Positions 6,662 through 15,396 of a stretch of DNA of 17,591 nt are shown piece by piece. Every line of letters begins with the position of its first letter. The first letter of the stretch is position 1. The position numbers were made by a program, and so were the translations under genes. The notes beneath the pieces are model-generated. The model did no database searches and had not been told where the DNA came from. It saw nothing but the letters and a program-made list of their open reading frames with translations. Origin of the DNA: JBJXHG01 sp046160865 (lineage in GTDB: Bacteria; Planctomycetota; UBA1135; GCA-002686595); the NCBI GenBank assembly GCA_046160865.1, contig JBJXHG010000119.1:1-17591 (forward strand), read 5' to 3'.

Positions 6662-9415
6662 TTGAGCCAGAAGAAGCGCATCCACGACCTCGCCAAGGAA
6701 TTCGGCATGCCGGCCGCGGAGCTGGTCAAGAAGCTCCAGGACCGCGGCTTCCCCGTGAAGGGGTCGATGACCACGATCGATCAGTTCCAGGAGCTGCAGA
6801 TCCGCGGGATGTTCGAGGCCGAGGGTCTCGTCAAGGAAACGGGCGCCGACACCTCGGCTTCCGCCGTGACCAGTGGCGTGATCGTCCGCAAGAAGAAGAA
6901 GCTCACGCCCACGACCTCCGACGTCGAGCTCGAGAGAGTGGCGCCGGAACCCGAGCGTCGACCCGAGCCCGCCGCCGCGACGCCCGCTCCCGTCGCTCAC
7001 GTGGAACTGCACGAGCCCGTGGAGACTCCCCCCGCGCCGTTCGAGATCGCGCTCGACGCGCCGCCGACCCCGATCGAATTCCACCAGCCCGAGCCAGAGC
7101 TCGAAGTCGCCGCCGACGCGCACTTCGAGCCGGTGCAAGTTTCCCAGGCCGAGATCGCCTCGCCGGCCGAAGCACCGGTCGCGAGCCTGCACGAGAGCAC
7201 GTCCGCGCCCGCCGCTCCCCTCATCGAGGAGGAAGTCGCCCCGTTCGCTGGCTCGGGCACCGGGTCCGGGATCATCCAGCCGGCGCCGACGCGCCGCCTC
7301 GGTAAGGTCGTCGGCTTCATCGATCTTTCCAAGATCAAGAGCAACGTCGCGAAGAAGCCCGAGTCGCGCCGGCTGCGCTCGAAGGACGACGTCGCACCGA
7401 ACGTGCAGCCGACGCTCGGCCACGACAAGAAGCGCGCGCTCGTGCGCGGCGACCGCGGCGCGCGTGGCACGCTCTCCGCGGGCCAGCTGCGCGAGCGCGA
7501 GGCCGGCCGATTCCTGCGCCGTCGCGGACCGACGCCCGCGGGCGCTCCCGGACCCGGTGGTCCGCGCCCCTCGCGCGGCATGCGCACCGAAACGGGGGCG
7601 TCCCCGTACTCGGGCAACAAGCTCAAGATCGATCTGCCGATCACGGTCAAGAAGCTCGCCGACAAGCTGTCGGTCAAGACGAACGAGCTCATCACCATGG
7701 CGATCCAGCGCCTCGGGATGGACTTGTTCAAGGTCAACATCAACTCGCTGCTCGACGAGGATTCGGCCGTGCTGCTCGCACACGAGTTCGGCGTCGAGCT
7801 CGAGGTCGCGCGGGAAATCGAGGCCGAACAGGCGCTGATCGGCGAGATCCAGAAGAAGCGCAAAGGCATCGAGGACGACAGCCTCGTGCTGCGCCCGCCG
7901 ACCGTCGCGTTCCTCGGCCACGTCGACCACGGCAAGACGACGCTGATCGACACGATCCGACAGTCGCGCGTCGCCGCCGGCGAAGCGGGCGGTATCACGC
8001 AGCACGTCGGCGCCTACCAGGTCGAGACGCAGAAGGGCCACAAGCTCACGATCCTCGACACGCCGGGCCACGCCGCATTCACGGCGATGCGCTCGCGCGG
8101 CGCACGCGCGGTCGACATCGTCGTCCTCGTCGTCGCCGCCGACGACGGCCCGATGCCGAGCACGGAAGAAGCGCTCGCGCACGCACGCGCCGCGAAGGTG
8201 CCCGTCGTCGTCGCGCTGACGAAGATGGACAAGGCCGAAGCGAACCCGCAACGCGCGATGGAAGCGCTCGCGCGGCTCGAGCTGAACCCCGAGGAATGGG
8301 GCGGGCACACGGCGTTCATCAAGGTCAGCGCCGTCAAGAACCAAGGCATTCAAGAGCTGCTCGAGCGCGTGTTCCTCGAGAGCGAAGTGCTCGAGCTCAA
8401 GAGCCACCCGAAGGGCCCGGCGCAAGGCGTCGTGCTCGAAGCCGAGGTCAGCGAAGGCAAGGGCATCGTCGCGCACCTGCTCGTGCAGGACGGCACGCTC
8501 AATCGCGGCGACGTGATCCTCGCGGGCGAAGGCTACGGCAAGGTGCGCTCGATGCACGACGACCGCAACAAGTCGGTCGAGTTCGCGCCGCCGTCGATGC
8601 CGGTCGAAGTGTCGGGCCTGTCGGCTCTGCCCGGCATCGGCGAACGCTTCTACGTGATCGACGATCTCGCCAAGGCGAAGGAAGTGGCCGAGGAGCGCGA
8701 GCGCAAGAACCGCGCGATGTCTCTCACCGAGCGTCGCTCCGTCAGCGCCGAGACGCTGCTCAAGGTCGTCGCCGACCAGTCGAAGCACATGATCAACCTG
8801 GTCGTGCGCGCCGACGTGCAAGGCTCGGCCGAAGTGCTCAAGAGTTCGCTCGCCGAGCTCACGCACCCCGAAGTCGAGGTCAAGGTGCTCTTCGCCGGCG
8901 TCGGAGCCGTCACGGAGAGCGACGTGCTGCTCGGCTCGAGCAGCACCGCGACGATCATCGCGTTCAACGTCGGCGTGAACGACAAGGCGCGCGTCGCCGC
9001 CGATCGGCTCGGCCTCGAGATCCGTCACTACGAGGTGATCTACGAGCTGCTCGACGAGATCCGCGCGATGATGGAAGGCTCGCTGTCGCCCCAGGTCTCG
9101 GAAGAAATCACCGGCCACGCCGAGGTGCGCGCGCTCTTCAAGTCTTCGAAGGTCGGCAACATCGCCGGCTCGCACGTCATCGACGGCGCGCTCACACGCG
9201 ACAGCAAGATCCGCGTGAAGCGCGGCAACGCCGTGGTGTTCACCGGTCTGCTCGCTTCGCTGCGGCGCGAGAAGGACGACGCCAAGGAAGTCCGCGAAGG
9301 CTTCGACTGCGGAATCGTCGTCAAGGACTACGACGCGATCCAAGTCGGCGACGTCGTCGAGGCGTACAAGATCGTCAAGACGCGCCGCACGCTCGGCGAC
9401 CGCGCGAAGGCCTGA
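6662..9415 (+). CDS. infB: Translation initiation factor IF-2
   Basis: The 917-residue GTPase recruits initiator tRNA to the 30S subunit and promotes subunit joining. It has an IF2_N module at residues 1-50 (KKRIHDLAKEFGM..), a long Pro/Glu/Ala linker, and a second IF2_N-like module at about 320-380. The G domain has G1 GHVDHGKT (419-426), G2 GGITQHVGAY, G3 DTPGHA (466-471), G4 TKMD (520-523) and G5 SAVKNQG (556-562). Domain II and the C-terminal fMet-tRNA-binding region end in FDCGIVVKDYDAIQVGD. I take the TTG at 6662 as start because the IF2_N helix begins right there and the next ATG (in EFGM) would remove part of it; no Shine-Dalgarno site is visible. Oddity: G4 is TKxD where IF-2 normally has NKxD. 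Confidence 0.97.
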   Translation: MSQKKRIHDLAKEFGMPAAELVKKLQDRGFPVKGSMTTIDQFQELQIRGMFEAEGLVKETGADTSASAVTSGVIVRKKKKLTPTTSDVELERVAPEPERRPEPAAATPAPVAHVELHEPVETPPAPFEIALDAPPTPIEFHQPEPELEVAADAHFEPVQVSQAEIASPAEAPVASLHESTSAPAAPLIEEEVAPFAGSGTGSGIIQPAPTRRLGKVVGFIDLSKIKSNVAKKPESRRLRSKDDVAPNVQPTLGHDKKRALVRGDRGARGTLSAGQLREREAGRFLRRRGPTPAGAPGPGGPRPSRGMRTETGASPYSGNKLKIDLPITVKKLADKLSVKTNELITMAIQRLGMDLFKVNINSLLDEDSAVLLAHEFGVELEVAREIEAEQALIGEIQKKRKGIEDDSLVLRPPTVAFLGHVDHGKTTLIDTIRQSRVAAGEAGGITQHVGAYQVETQKGHKLTILDTPGHAAFTAMRSRGARAVDIVVLVVAADDGPMPSTEEALAHARAAKVPVVVALTKMDKAEANPQRAMEALARLELNPEEWGGHTAFIKVSAVKNQGIQELLERVFLESEVLELKSHPKGPAQGVVLEAEVSEGKGIVAHLLVQDGTLNRGDVILAGEGYGKVRSMHDDRNKSVEFAPPSMPVEVSGLSALPGIGERFYVIDDLAKAKEVAEERERKNRAMSLTERRSVSAETLLKVVADQSKHMINLVVRADVQGSAEVLKSSLAELTHPEVEVKVLFAGVGAVTESDVLLGSSSTATIIAFNVGVNDKARVAADRLGLEIRHYEVIYELLDEIRAMMEGSLSPQVSEEITGHAEVRALFKSSKVGNIAGSHVIDGALTRDSKIRVKRGNAVVFTGLLASLRREKDDAKEVREGFDCGIVVKDYDAIQVGDVVEAYKIVKTRRTLGDRAKA

Positions 9416-9447
9416 CGCACGGCCGCCGAGCCGTCGAACGAGCCGCG

Positions 9448-9975
9448 ATGGCCAACCCGCGTACGATCGCCCGTCTCGCGGCGCGCATCCACGAGCGCGC
9501 CGCGCACTGCTTGCAGTTCGAGGTCGCCGATCCCCGCGCGTCCTTCATCACGATCACGAAGGTCGAGCTCTCGGAGGATCTCTCCGTCGGCAAGATCTAC
9601 TACTCCGTGCTCGGCTCGGCCGCGGACAAGAGCAAAGCCGAGCACATGCTGAAGTCCGCGGCGGGCTTCATCCAAAGGCAAGTGAGCGGCGTGCTCTCGA
9701 TGCGCCGCATGCCCAACCTGCGCTGGTACTACGACGAGTCGATGGAGCGCGCGGCCGACATGGATCAATTGATCCGCAAGGCGCGCGAACGCGACCGCGC
9801 GATCAATCCGTCGTTGCCGGAAGTCGACGCGATCGAGACTGCGCCCGCCGCGCCGCCCGCGTTCGGCGGCGGCCTCGACGACGAGGACGCGGACGAAGAC
9901 GACGAGGGCGAGCTGGGCGAAGCGCTCGACGACGACGAAGACGAATCGGGCGAGAGCGATCGCGAGCCGCGCTGA
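9448..9975 (+). CDS. rbfA: 30S ribosome-binding factor A with acidic C-terminal tail
   Basis: The 175-residue product matches RbfA, a small KH-like protein needed for late 30S maturation and 16S rRNA 5'-end processing. The core (about 1-118) contains CLQFEVADPRASFITITKVELSEDL (in part), IYYSVLG, the FIQRQVSGVLSMRRMPNLRW-type segment and a final helix. The remaining 55 or so residues are a low-complexity tail rich in Asp and Glu, longer than in most RbfA proteins (usually 110-135 residues). It starts at ATG 9448, 32 bases after the infB stop, in the usual infB-rbfA order. It was identified in a frame overlapping a longer shadow ORF that begins inside infB. Confidence 0.92.
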   Translation: MANPRTIARLAARIHERAAHCLQFEVADPRASFITITKVELSEDLSVGKIYYSVLGSAADKSKAEHMLKSAAGFIQRQVSGVLSMRRMPNLRWYYDESMERAADMDQLIRKARERDRAINPSLPEVDAIETAPAAPPAFGGGLDDEDADEDDEGELGEALDDDEDESGESDREPR

Positions 9976-10033
9976 AAGCACGACGATGCTGCGCTATCTC
10001 TTCTCCGAGCTCTTCCAGAAAGGCAAACGAGCC

Positions 10034-10471
10034 ATGTTGAAAATCGGCGACACGGCGCCCGCATTCGAGGCGACCGATCACACGGGCAAGAAGATCAAGC
10101 TCGCGGACTTCGCGGGCAAGCGCATCGTGCTGTGGTTCTATCCGAAGGCCGACACGCCCGGGTGCACGAAGGAAGCGTGCGGCTTCCGCGACAACACGCC
10201 CGCGTATCAAGGCAAAGACGTCGAGATCCTCGGCGTCTCGTTCGACACGCCCGCGGAGAACAAGGCGTTCGCCGACAAGTTCAAGCTGAAGTACCGCCTG
10301 CTCTCGGACACCGACCGCAAGATCGGCATCGCGTACAAAGCGGCCGACAACGCGAGCGACAAGTACGCCAAGCGCTACACGTACGTGATCGGTGCGACGG
10401 GCAAGATCGAGCAAGCGATCGATACGAAGGATCCGGCGAACCAAGCGGCGGACCTCTTGAAGAGCGTCTGA
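10034..10471 (+). CDS. bcp: Thiol peroxidase, PrxQ/BCP-type peroxiredoxin
   Basis: This 145-residue peroxiredoxin reduces H2O2 and organic peroxides. The active-site stretch PKADTPGCTKEACGFRD carries the peroxidatic Cys44 and, five residues on, Cys49, the CxxxxC pair typical of atypical two-Cys PrxQ/BCP enzymes. The downstream core (LGVSFDTPAENKAFADKF, YVIGATGKIEQ) also fits. I prefer the ATG at 10034 because AGAAAGG at 10017-10023 lies 10 bases upstream and the family N-terminus (LKIGDTAPAFEATD) begins there. An in-frame ATG at 9986 would add 16 residues. It lies 58 bases after rbfA and may be part of the same transcript. Cytoplasmic; no signal peptide. Confidence 0.93.
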   Translation: MLKIGDTAPAFEATDHTGKKIKLADFAGKRIVLWFYPKADTPGCTKEACGFRDNTPAYQGKDVEILGVSFDTPAENKAFADKFKLKYRLLSDTDRKIGIAYKAADNASDKYAKRYTYVIGATGKIEQAIDTKDPANQAADLLKSV

Positions 10472-10882
10472 CGCAGGTCAAATGCGGCGGGTGAGCTTCC
10501 GCGTTCGCCGCGTGCGCGCTGCTCGCGAGCTCGTGCTTCAGCGCGAGCGTGGTCTCGAATCTGCGCAAGGGCGACGAGACGGCGAGCGTCGAGCGCGCGA
10601 TCCGCACCGCGGACGGCGGGCTCGACATCGATCTCGCGCACGTGATGACCGTCTGGGGCAAGCAGGACGTGACGTTGAGGCTCGACCCCGCGGAGCTCGA
10701 CCGAGTGCTCGCCACGCCGGTGGATGAGCGAACGAAGCCGTCGGACTTGACGCGCCTCGTCCTCCCGCGCGGCCGACTGATCGAGCGCGACGAAGAGGAC
10801 TGCGAATCGGATGGCGAGGACGCCGGCTCGCTCCCCGTCGACGAGCGCACACCGGCGCACTGGCTCGACCCCCTGTCGGCTC

Positions 10883-10886
10883 CGAG
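10883..10886. repeat. Left 4-bp target-site duplication CGAG of element B copy 2
   Basis: CGAG directly abuts the left terminus of the 173-bp palindrome and recurs in the same orientation at 11060-11063. CGAG is not its own complement, so this is a true direct repeat, the mark of a transposition-type insertion. Confidence 0.65.
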
Positions 10887-11059
10887 CCCGCATTTTTCAC
10901 CACGTCCGTCGCGAGGTTGCGCCAGCGCGCTCGGAGCTAGGCGTTGCATCGGAATCGACCGGAGGTGACCTGTTAGGTCACCGAGGATCGATTCGGATCC
11001 AACAACGCCGCTCCGTGCGAGTTGGCGCAACCGCAGCAGGGCGTGGTGAGAAATGCGGG
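10887..11059. mobile_element. Palindromic element B, copy 2 (MITE-like insertion)
   Basis: This 173-bp imperfect palindrome has ends CCCGCATTTTTCACCACG and CGTGGTGAGAAATGCGGG and a central GGTGACCT-GTT-AGGTCACC (10964-10982). Its reverse complement aligns base for base along nearly all of 153-326. CGAG direct repeats flank it. It has no transposase or coding capacity, so any movement would need an enzyme from elsewhere. It interrupts the lipoprotein reading frame described at 10482-11280. Confidence 0.75.
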
Positions 11060-11369
11060 CGAGCGCGAATCTGCGCGTCACGTACTGTCGCGATCACCCG
11101 GACGCCGCTCGCGGCGTGAGCTCGCTCGCTCTGCTGCTCGAGAGCGCCGAGCACACGCCGGCGCGCGCTGGCGTGACCGAGTTCGAGCGCCACAGCCACG
11201 GGCCATGGCGCACCCTGGGTTGGCTGACGCTCGGGATCGCGGCAGACGTCGCGATCGTCCTGGTGATCGCTGCGCTCTGAACCGCTCGCGGAGATCGAGC
11301 TCGCGCGCAACCACGCGCAACGCAGCGGGTCTAGGAGCTGGCGGTAGATTGAGACCCCCGTCGCGCGCC

Positions 11370-14300
11370 ATGCCTCTCACCCACTTCCACCCCACCGTCC
11401 AACGTTGGTTCGCCGAGCATCTCGGCGCGCCGACGCGACCGCAGGCGGAAGGCTGGCCGCATATCGCGGCGGGCAAGCACGTCCTCATCGCGGCTCCGAC
11501 AGGCACAGGCAAGACGCTCGCCGCATTCCTGTGGTCGATCGACGGCTTGCTGCGGCGCCCCACTGACCTCGGGGCGCTCGAGGACCGGACGCACGTGCTC
11601 TACGTCTCGCCGCTGCGCGCCCTGTCGAACGACGTGAAGAAGAATCTCGAGCGCCCGCTCGCCGAGATTCGCGCGCTCGATCCCGCACTGCCCGAAGTGC
11701 GCGTGCTCGTGCGCACCGGCGACACGACGGCGACGCAGCGCGCGCAGATGGTGAAGCGACCGCCGCATGTACTGGTCACGACGCCCGAGTCACTCTACAT
11801 CCTTCTGACGAGCGAGAGTGGGCGCCGAATGCTCGCCACCGTGTCGACGGTGATCGTCGACGAGATCCACGCCGTCGCGCGCGACAAGCGCGGCAGCCAC
11901 CTCGCACTCTCGCTCGAGCGCCTCGACCACTTGTGCCGCACGCACCGCCGATCGCCGTGTGCGGCGGACGCGCCAGCGTCGAGTGACGCGATCGCGGAAG
12001 CACACGGCGGCGGCACTCCCCAGCGCCCCCAAAGAATCGGCCTGTCGGCCACCGTCAACCCGCTCGAATCCGTCGCGCGCCTCCTGTGCGGCACGGATCG
12101 TCCGTGTGAGATCGTCGACGCGGGGCACCTGCGTGGCATGGACATCGACGTCGTCGTTCCCGACACGCCGCTGTCGGCCGTGTGCAGCCACGAGCAATGG
12201 GGCGAGCTGTACACGAAGATGGCGGCACTCGTGCGCGCGCACAAGACGACGCTCGCGTTCGTCAGCACGCGCAAGCTCGCGGAGCGACTCGCGGCGCGCC
12301 TCACCGACGAGCTCGGCGCCGGCAAGGTCGCGTGTCACCACGGCAGCCTTTCGAAGGAGACGCGTCTCGACGCCGAGAACCGCCTGAAGAACGGCGAGCT
12401 CGCGGTGCTCGTCGCGACCGCGTCGCTGGAGCTCGGCATCGACATCGGCGACGTCGATCTCGTGCTGCAGATCGGCAGCCCGCGCTCGATCGCGACGCTG
12501 CTCCAGCGCGTCGGCCGTGCCGGTCACGGCGTCGCGCGCACGCCGAAGGGGCGCCTCTTTCCGCTCACACTCGACGAAGCGCTCGAGGCGGTCGCGCTCG
12601 TGCGCTCGCTGAAGCAGCGCGTGCTCGACAAGACGCCCGCGCCGCCGGCCGCGCTCGACATCCTCGCGCAGCAGATCGTCGCCGCGTGCGCGGCCGAAGA
12701 TTGGAGCGCAGACGCGCTCTTCGCGCTGTTCCGGCGCGCGTCGCCGTACGGCGCGCTCACGCGCGTGGACTTCGACGCGATCGTCGCGCTGCACACGCGC
12801 GGGCGCACGGCTCTCCTGCACGCGGACGGCGTCGGCGGGCGCCTCATGGGCACCAAGCGCGCGCGCCTCGCCGCGATCACGTCCGGCGGCGCGATCCCCG
12901 ACAACGCCGACTACCGGGTCGTGCTCGAACCCGAGAACACGTTCGTCGGCACTCTCAACGAAGACTTCGCGATCGAGTCGAGTCGCGGCGACATCTTCCA
13001 GCTCGGCAACACGTCGTGGCAGATCGTCAAGGTCGAGCCCGGTGTCGTGCGCGTGATCGACGCGCGTGGAGAGCCGCCGACGGTGCCCTTCTGGCTCGGC
13101 GAGGCACCGTCGCGCACCGATGAGCTGTCGCGCGCGATCGGAGAGGTGCGCGAGAACGGCGGCGACACGCAGTGGACGATGCGCGAGACCGGCCTCGGCC
13201 GCGAGGTCGCCGAGCAAGTCGCGGAGTACCTGCAAGCCGCGCGCGCGGCGCTCGGCGCGATGCCGAGCACGGGTTGCATCGTGCTCGAGCGCTTCTTCGA
13301 CGAGAGCGGTGGCCAGCAGCTCGTCGTCCACAGCCTGTTCGGCAGCCGCGTCAACCGCGCGCTCGGCCTCGCGTTGCGCAAGCGCTTCTGCCGCGGCTTC
13401 GGATTCGAGCTGCAGGCTGCGGCGAACGAGGAAGCGATCGTGATCTCGCTGGGGCAACAGCACTCGTTCGAGCTCGAGGACGTCTTCCGCTACCTCGATT
13501 CGAAGGGCGCGCGCGACTTGCTCGTGCAAGCGCTCTTGCCGGCACCGATGTTCACGACACGCTGGCGATGGAACGTCGGCCGCTCGCTGCTCTTGCCGCG
13601 CATGATCGGCGGCAAAGCGATCCCGCCGCCGATTCGGCGCATGCGCGCGGAGGACTTGCTCGCGCGCGCGTTCCCGCAAGCGATCGCGTGCGGCGAGACG
13701 TTGCCGCCGGGCGACATCCCCGTGCCCGAGGATCATCCGATCGTGCGGCAGACGATCGAGGACTGTTTGCGCGAGGCGATGGATGTCGACGGCTTCCTCG
13801 CTCTCGTGCGCGCGCTCGAGCGCGGCGAGCTCGTGACGCGCGCGATCGACACGAGCGAACCGTCGCCGCTCGCGCACGGAATCCTCGCGGCGCAGCCGTA
13901 CGGATTCCTCGACGACGCGCCGCTCGAGGAGCGGCGCACGCAGGCCGTGCGTGCGCGCCGCAGCCTCGCGCCGCGCGACGCGGACGAGATCGGGGAGCTC
14001 GATCCCGCGGTGATCGAACGCGTGCGCGAAGAAGCCTGGCCCGCGCCGGAGGACGCCGAGGAGCTGCACGAGTCGCTCCTGTGGATGGGCTTCGCGACCG
14101 ACGCGGAGTGCGAGCCCTGGCGCGCGTGGATCGACGAGCTCGCGCACGCGCGCCGTGCGGAGCGCGTCGGCGATCGTTGGTTTGCCGCGGAGGCGCCGCG
14201 CGCCGGCAAAGACGTGCTGCGCGGCCGCCTGGAAGCGCTCGGCCCGGTCGACGCCGACGATCCGTTGATCCGCGAGTTCGCGCTCGAGGTGCGCGAGCTC

Positions 14301-15386
14301 GAAGCCGAAGGCGCGGTGCTCGCGACGCGCATCGCCGGTCGTGCGGCATGGTGTGATCGGCGCCTGCTCGCACGCATCCACCGCGCGACGCTCGAGAAGC
14401 TGCGCGCCCAGGTCCAAGCGGTGAGCGCCGCCGACTTCCTGCGCTTCGCGAGTGGCTGGCAGCACGCGACACCGCGCACGCAGCTCGAAGGACCGCGCGG
14501 TGTCGCGGCGGTCGTCGAGCAGCTCGCGGGTCACCACGCGCCGGCGGAAGCCTGGGAACGCTCGATCCTCCCCGCGCGCGTGCGCGGTTACCGCACGAGC
14601 TGGCTCGACGGCCTCTCGCTCACGGGCGAGATCGCGTGGGGACGGCTCGTCGGCGCTGGCCGCGCACCGGCGCGCTCGATCCCGGTTGCACTCTTCCTGC
14701 GCCGCGACGCGCCAACGTGGATGCGCTTGCGCGGCGAGCGCGAGCAGACGGAGCTGTCCGAGTCCGCGCGCGCGGTGCTCGCGCAGCTCGAAACGAGCGG
14801 CGCGCAATTCCACTCCGATCTCGCGCGCGCAGCGGGCTTCTTGCCGTCGCAGCTCGACGCTGCGCTGACCGAGCTCGCAGGCGCTGGCCTTGCAACTTGC
14901 GACACGTTCAGTGGACTGCGCAGCCTGTTCGCTCGCGCTCGAGCACAGCGCCGCCGCAGTCGCATCGAAGCGCCGACGGGGCGCTGGAGCCTGCTGTCGC
15001 CGTCGGCTGTCGCGCACGCAGGCAGCCTCGATGCGCACGACGTCGAGTTCGTCGCGCGCGCGCTCCTCGCCAAGTACGGCATCGTGTTCAAACGCCTGCT
15101 ACTCCGCGAGCGCGTGGTCGTGCGGTGGTGGGATCTCTTGCGCGCGTTTCGCCGCATGGAAGCGCGCGGCGAGATCCATGGTGGACGCTTCGTCGCGGGC
15201 TTCCACGGCGAGCAGTACGCGCTGCCGCAGGCCGTGCGCGAAGTGCGAGCGGCCCGCGAGCGAGAGGGCGAGACGCCGCCGCACTTCGCCGCGGCGGACC
15301 CGCTGAACCTCGCCGGGATCTTGGCGAGCGAACCGCGCGTGCCGTGCACCGCGCGCCTTGCGCCCAGCGCGGTCCTCCGCCCGTAG
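11370..15386 (+). CDS. lhr: Lhr-family large ATP-dependent helicase
   Basis: This 1338-residue superfamily 2 helicase belongs to the Lhr group (3'-5' DNA or RNA:DNA translocases implicated in repair). Motifs seen are: Q-like region HPTVQRWF; I AAPTGTGKT (41-49, Lys48); Ia YVSPLRALSND; Ib TTPESLYILL; II DEIH (164-167); III GLSATVNP; IV AFVSTRKLAERLA; V TASLELGIDIG; and VI QRVGRAGH. Then follow the Lhr winged-helix/core domains (TSGGAIPDNADYRVVLE, IFQLGNTSWQI) and a long C-terminal extension as in E. coli-type Lhr, ending near DPLNLAGIL..RVP. The frame is open further upstream, but MPLTHFHPTVQRWF at ATG 11370 is the conserved beginning. No Shine-Dalgarno site is seen. Full-length Lhr proteins from memory have about 1450-1540 residues and continue after RVP with a short GNRV.YRDG-like segment; here the protein changes to TARLAPSAVLRP and stops just before repeats. 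Confidence 0.93.
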   Translation: MPLTHFHPTVQRWFAEHLGAPTRPQAEGWPHIAAGKHVLIAAPTGTGKTLAAFLWSIDGLLRRPTDLGALEDRTHVLYVSPLRALSNDVKKNLERPLAEIRALDPALPEVRVLVRTGDTTATQRAQMVKRPPHVLVTTPESLYILLTSESGRRMLATVSTVIVDEIHAVARDKRGSHLALSLERLDHLCRTHRRSPCAADAPASSDAIAEAHGGGTPQRPQRIGLSATVNPLESVARLLCGTDRPCEIVDAGHLRGMDIDVVVPDTPLSAVCSHEQWGELYTKMAALVRAHKTTLAFVSTRKLAERLAARLTDELGAGKVACHHGSLSKETRLDAENRLKNGELAVLVATASLELGIDIGDVDLVLQIGSPRSIATLLQRVGRAGHGVARTPKGRLFPLTLDEALEAVALVRSLKQRVLDKTPAPPAALDILAQQIVAACAAEDWSADALFALFRRASPYGALTRVDFDAIVALHTRGRTALLHADGVGGRLMGTKRARLAAITSGGAIPDNADYRVVLEPENTFVGTLNEDFAIESSRGDIFQLGNTSWQIVKVEPGVVRVIDARGEPPTVPFWLGEAPSRTDELSRAIGEVRENGGDTQWTMRETGLGREVAEQVAEYLQAARAALGAMPSTGCIVLERFFDESGGQQLVVHSLFGSRVNRALGLALRKRFCRGFGFELQAAANEEAIVISLGQQHSFELEDVFRYLDSKGARDLLVQALLPAPMFTTRWRWNVGRSLLLPRMIGGKAIPPPIRRMRAEDLLARAFPQAIACGETLPPGDIPVPEDHPIVRQTIEDCLREAMDVDGFLALVRALERGELVTRAIDTSEPSPLAHGILAAQPYGFLDDAPLEERRTQAVRARRSLAPRDADEIGELDPAVIERVREEAWPAPEDAEELHESLLWMGFATDAECEPWRAWIDELAHARRAERVGDRWFAAEAPRAGKDVLRGRLEALGPVDADDPLIREFALEVRELEAEGAVLATRIAGRAAWCDRRLLARIHRATLEKLRAQVQAVSAADFLRFASGWQHATPRTQLEGPRGVAAVVEQLAGHHAPAEAWERSILPARVRGYRTSWLDGLSLTGEIAWGRLVGAGRAPARSIPVALFLRRDAPTWMRLRGEREQTELSESARAVLAQLETSGAQFHSDLARAAGFLPSQLDAALTELAGAGLATCDTFSGLRSLFARARAQRRRSRIEAPTGRWSLLSPSAVAHAGSLDAHDVEFVARALLAKYGIVFKRLLLRERVVVRWWDLLRAFRRMEARGEIHGGRFVAGFHGEQYALPQAVREVRAAREREGETPPHFAAADPLNLAGILASEPRVPCTARLAPSAVLRP

Positions 15387-15396
15387 CGCCCGCGTG

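Larger units (their letters stand above)
10482..11280 (+). pseudogene. Disrupted lipoprotein gene (frameshift plus element B insertion)
   Basis: The likely start is ATG 10482 (MRRVSFR), 10 bases after the peroxiredoxin stop. One base later (10503) the frame must shift to read FAACALLASSCFSA, a typical lipoprotein signal with lipobox ASSC. The frame then runs through SNLRKGDETASVERA and IDLAHVMTVWGKQDVTLRL until element B (10887-11059) interrupts it and supplies a stop at 10966-10968. After the element the same frame continues (NLRVTYCRDHPDAARG) to a C-terminal hydrophobic segment, LGWLTLGIAADVAIVLVIAAL, and a stop at 11280. Deleting the element plus one CGAG copy (177 bases) and one base at the shift leaves 621 bases, exactly 207 codons. 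I do not recognise the family. The pieces could instead be expressed as a shortened lipoprotein (from 10549 if GTG is used) and a 75-residue membrane peptide (from 11053). The single-base shift could be a sequencing error. Confidence 0.6.

Noticed and set aside
6470..9343. 957-codon open frame antisense to infB
   Set aside because: It is opposite an unmistakable IF-2 gene. In this GC-rich sequence the antisense frames stay open because stop codons are rare. The product is low-complexity Arg/Leu/Glu/Asp without a domain.
11053..11280. Independent 75-residue membrane protein gene
   Set aside because: The frame begins inside element B and reads naturally as the distal part of the interrupted lipoprotein gene. 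Independent expression is possible but has no supporting start signal.
11790..15038. 1082-codon open frame antisense to lhr
   Set aside because: Same reason: mirror of a real gene with clear helicase motifs, and Arg/Ala-rich composition.
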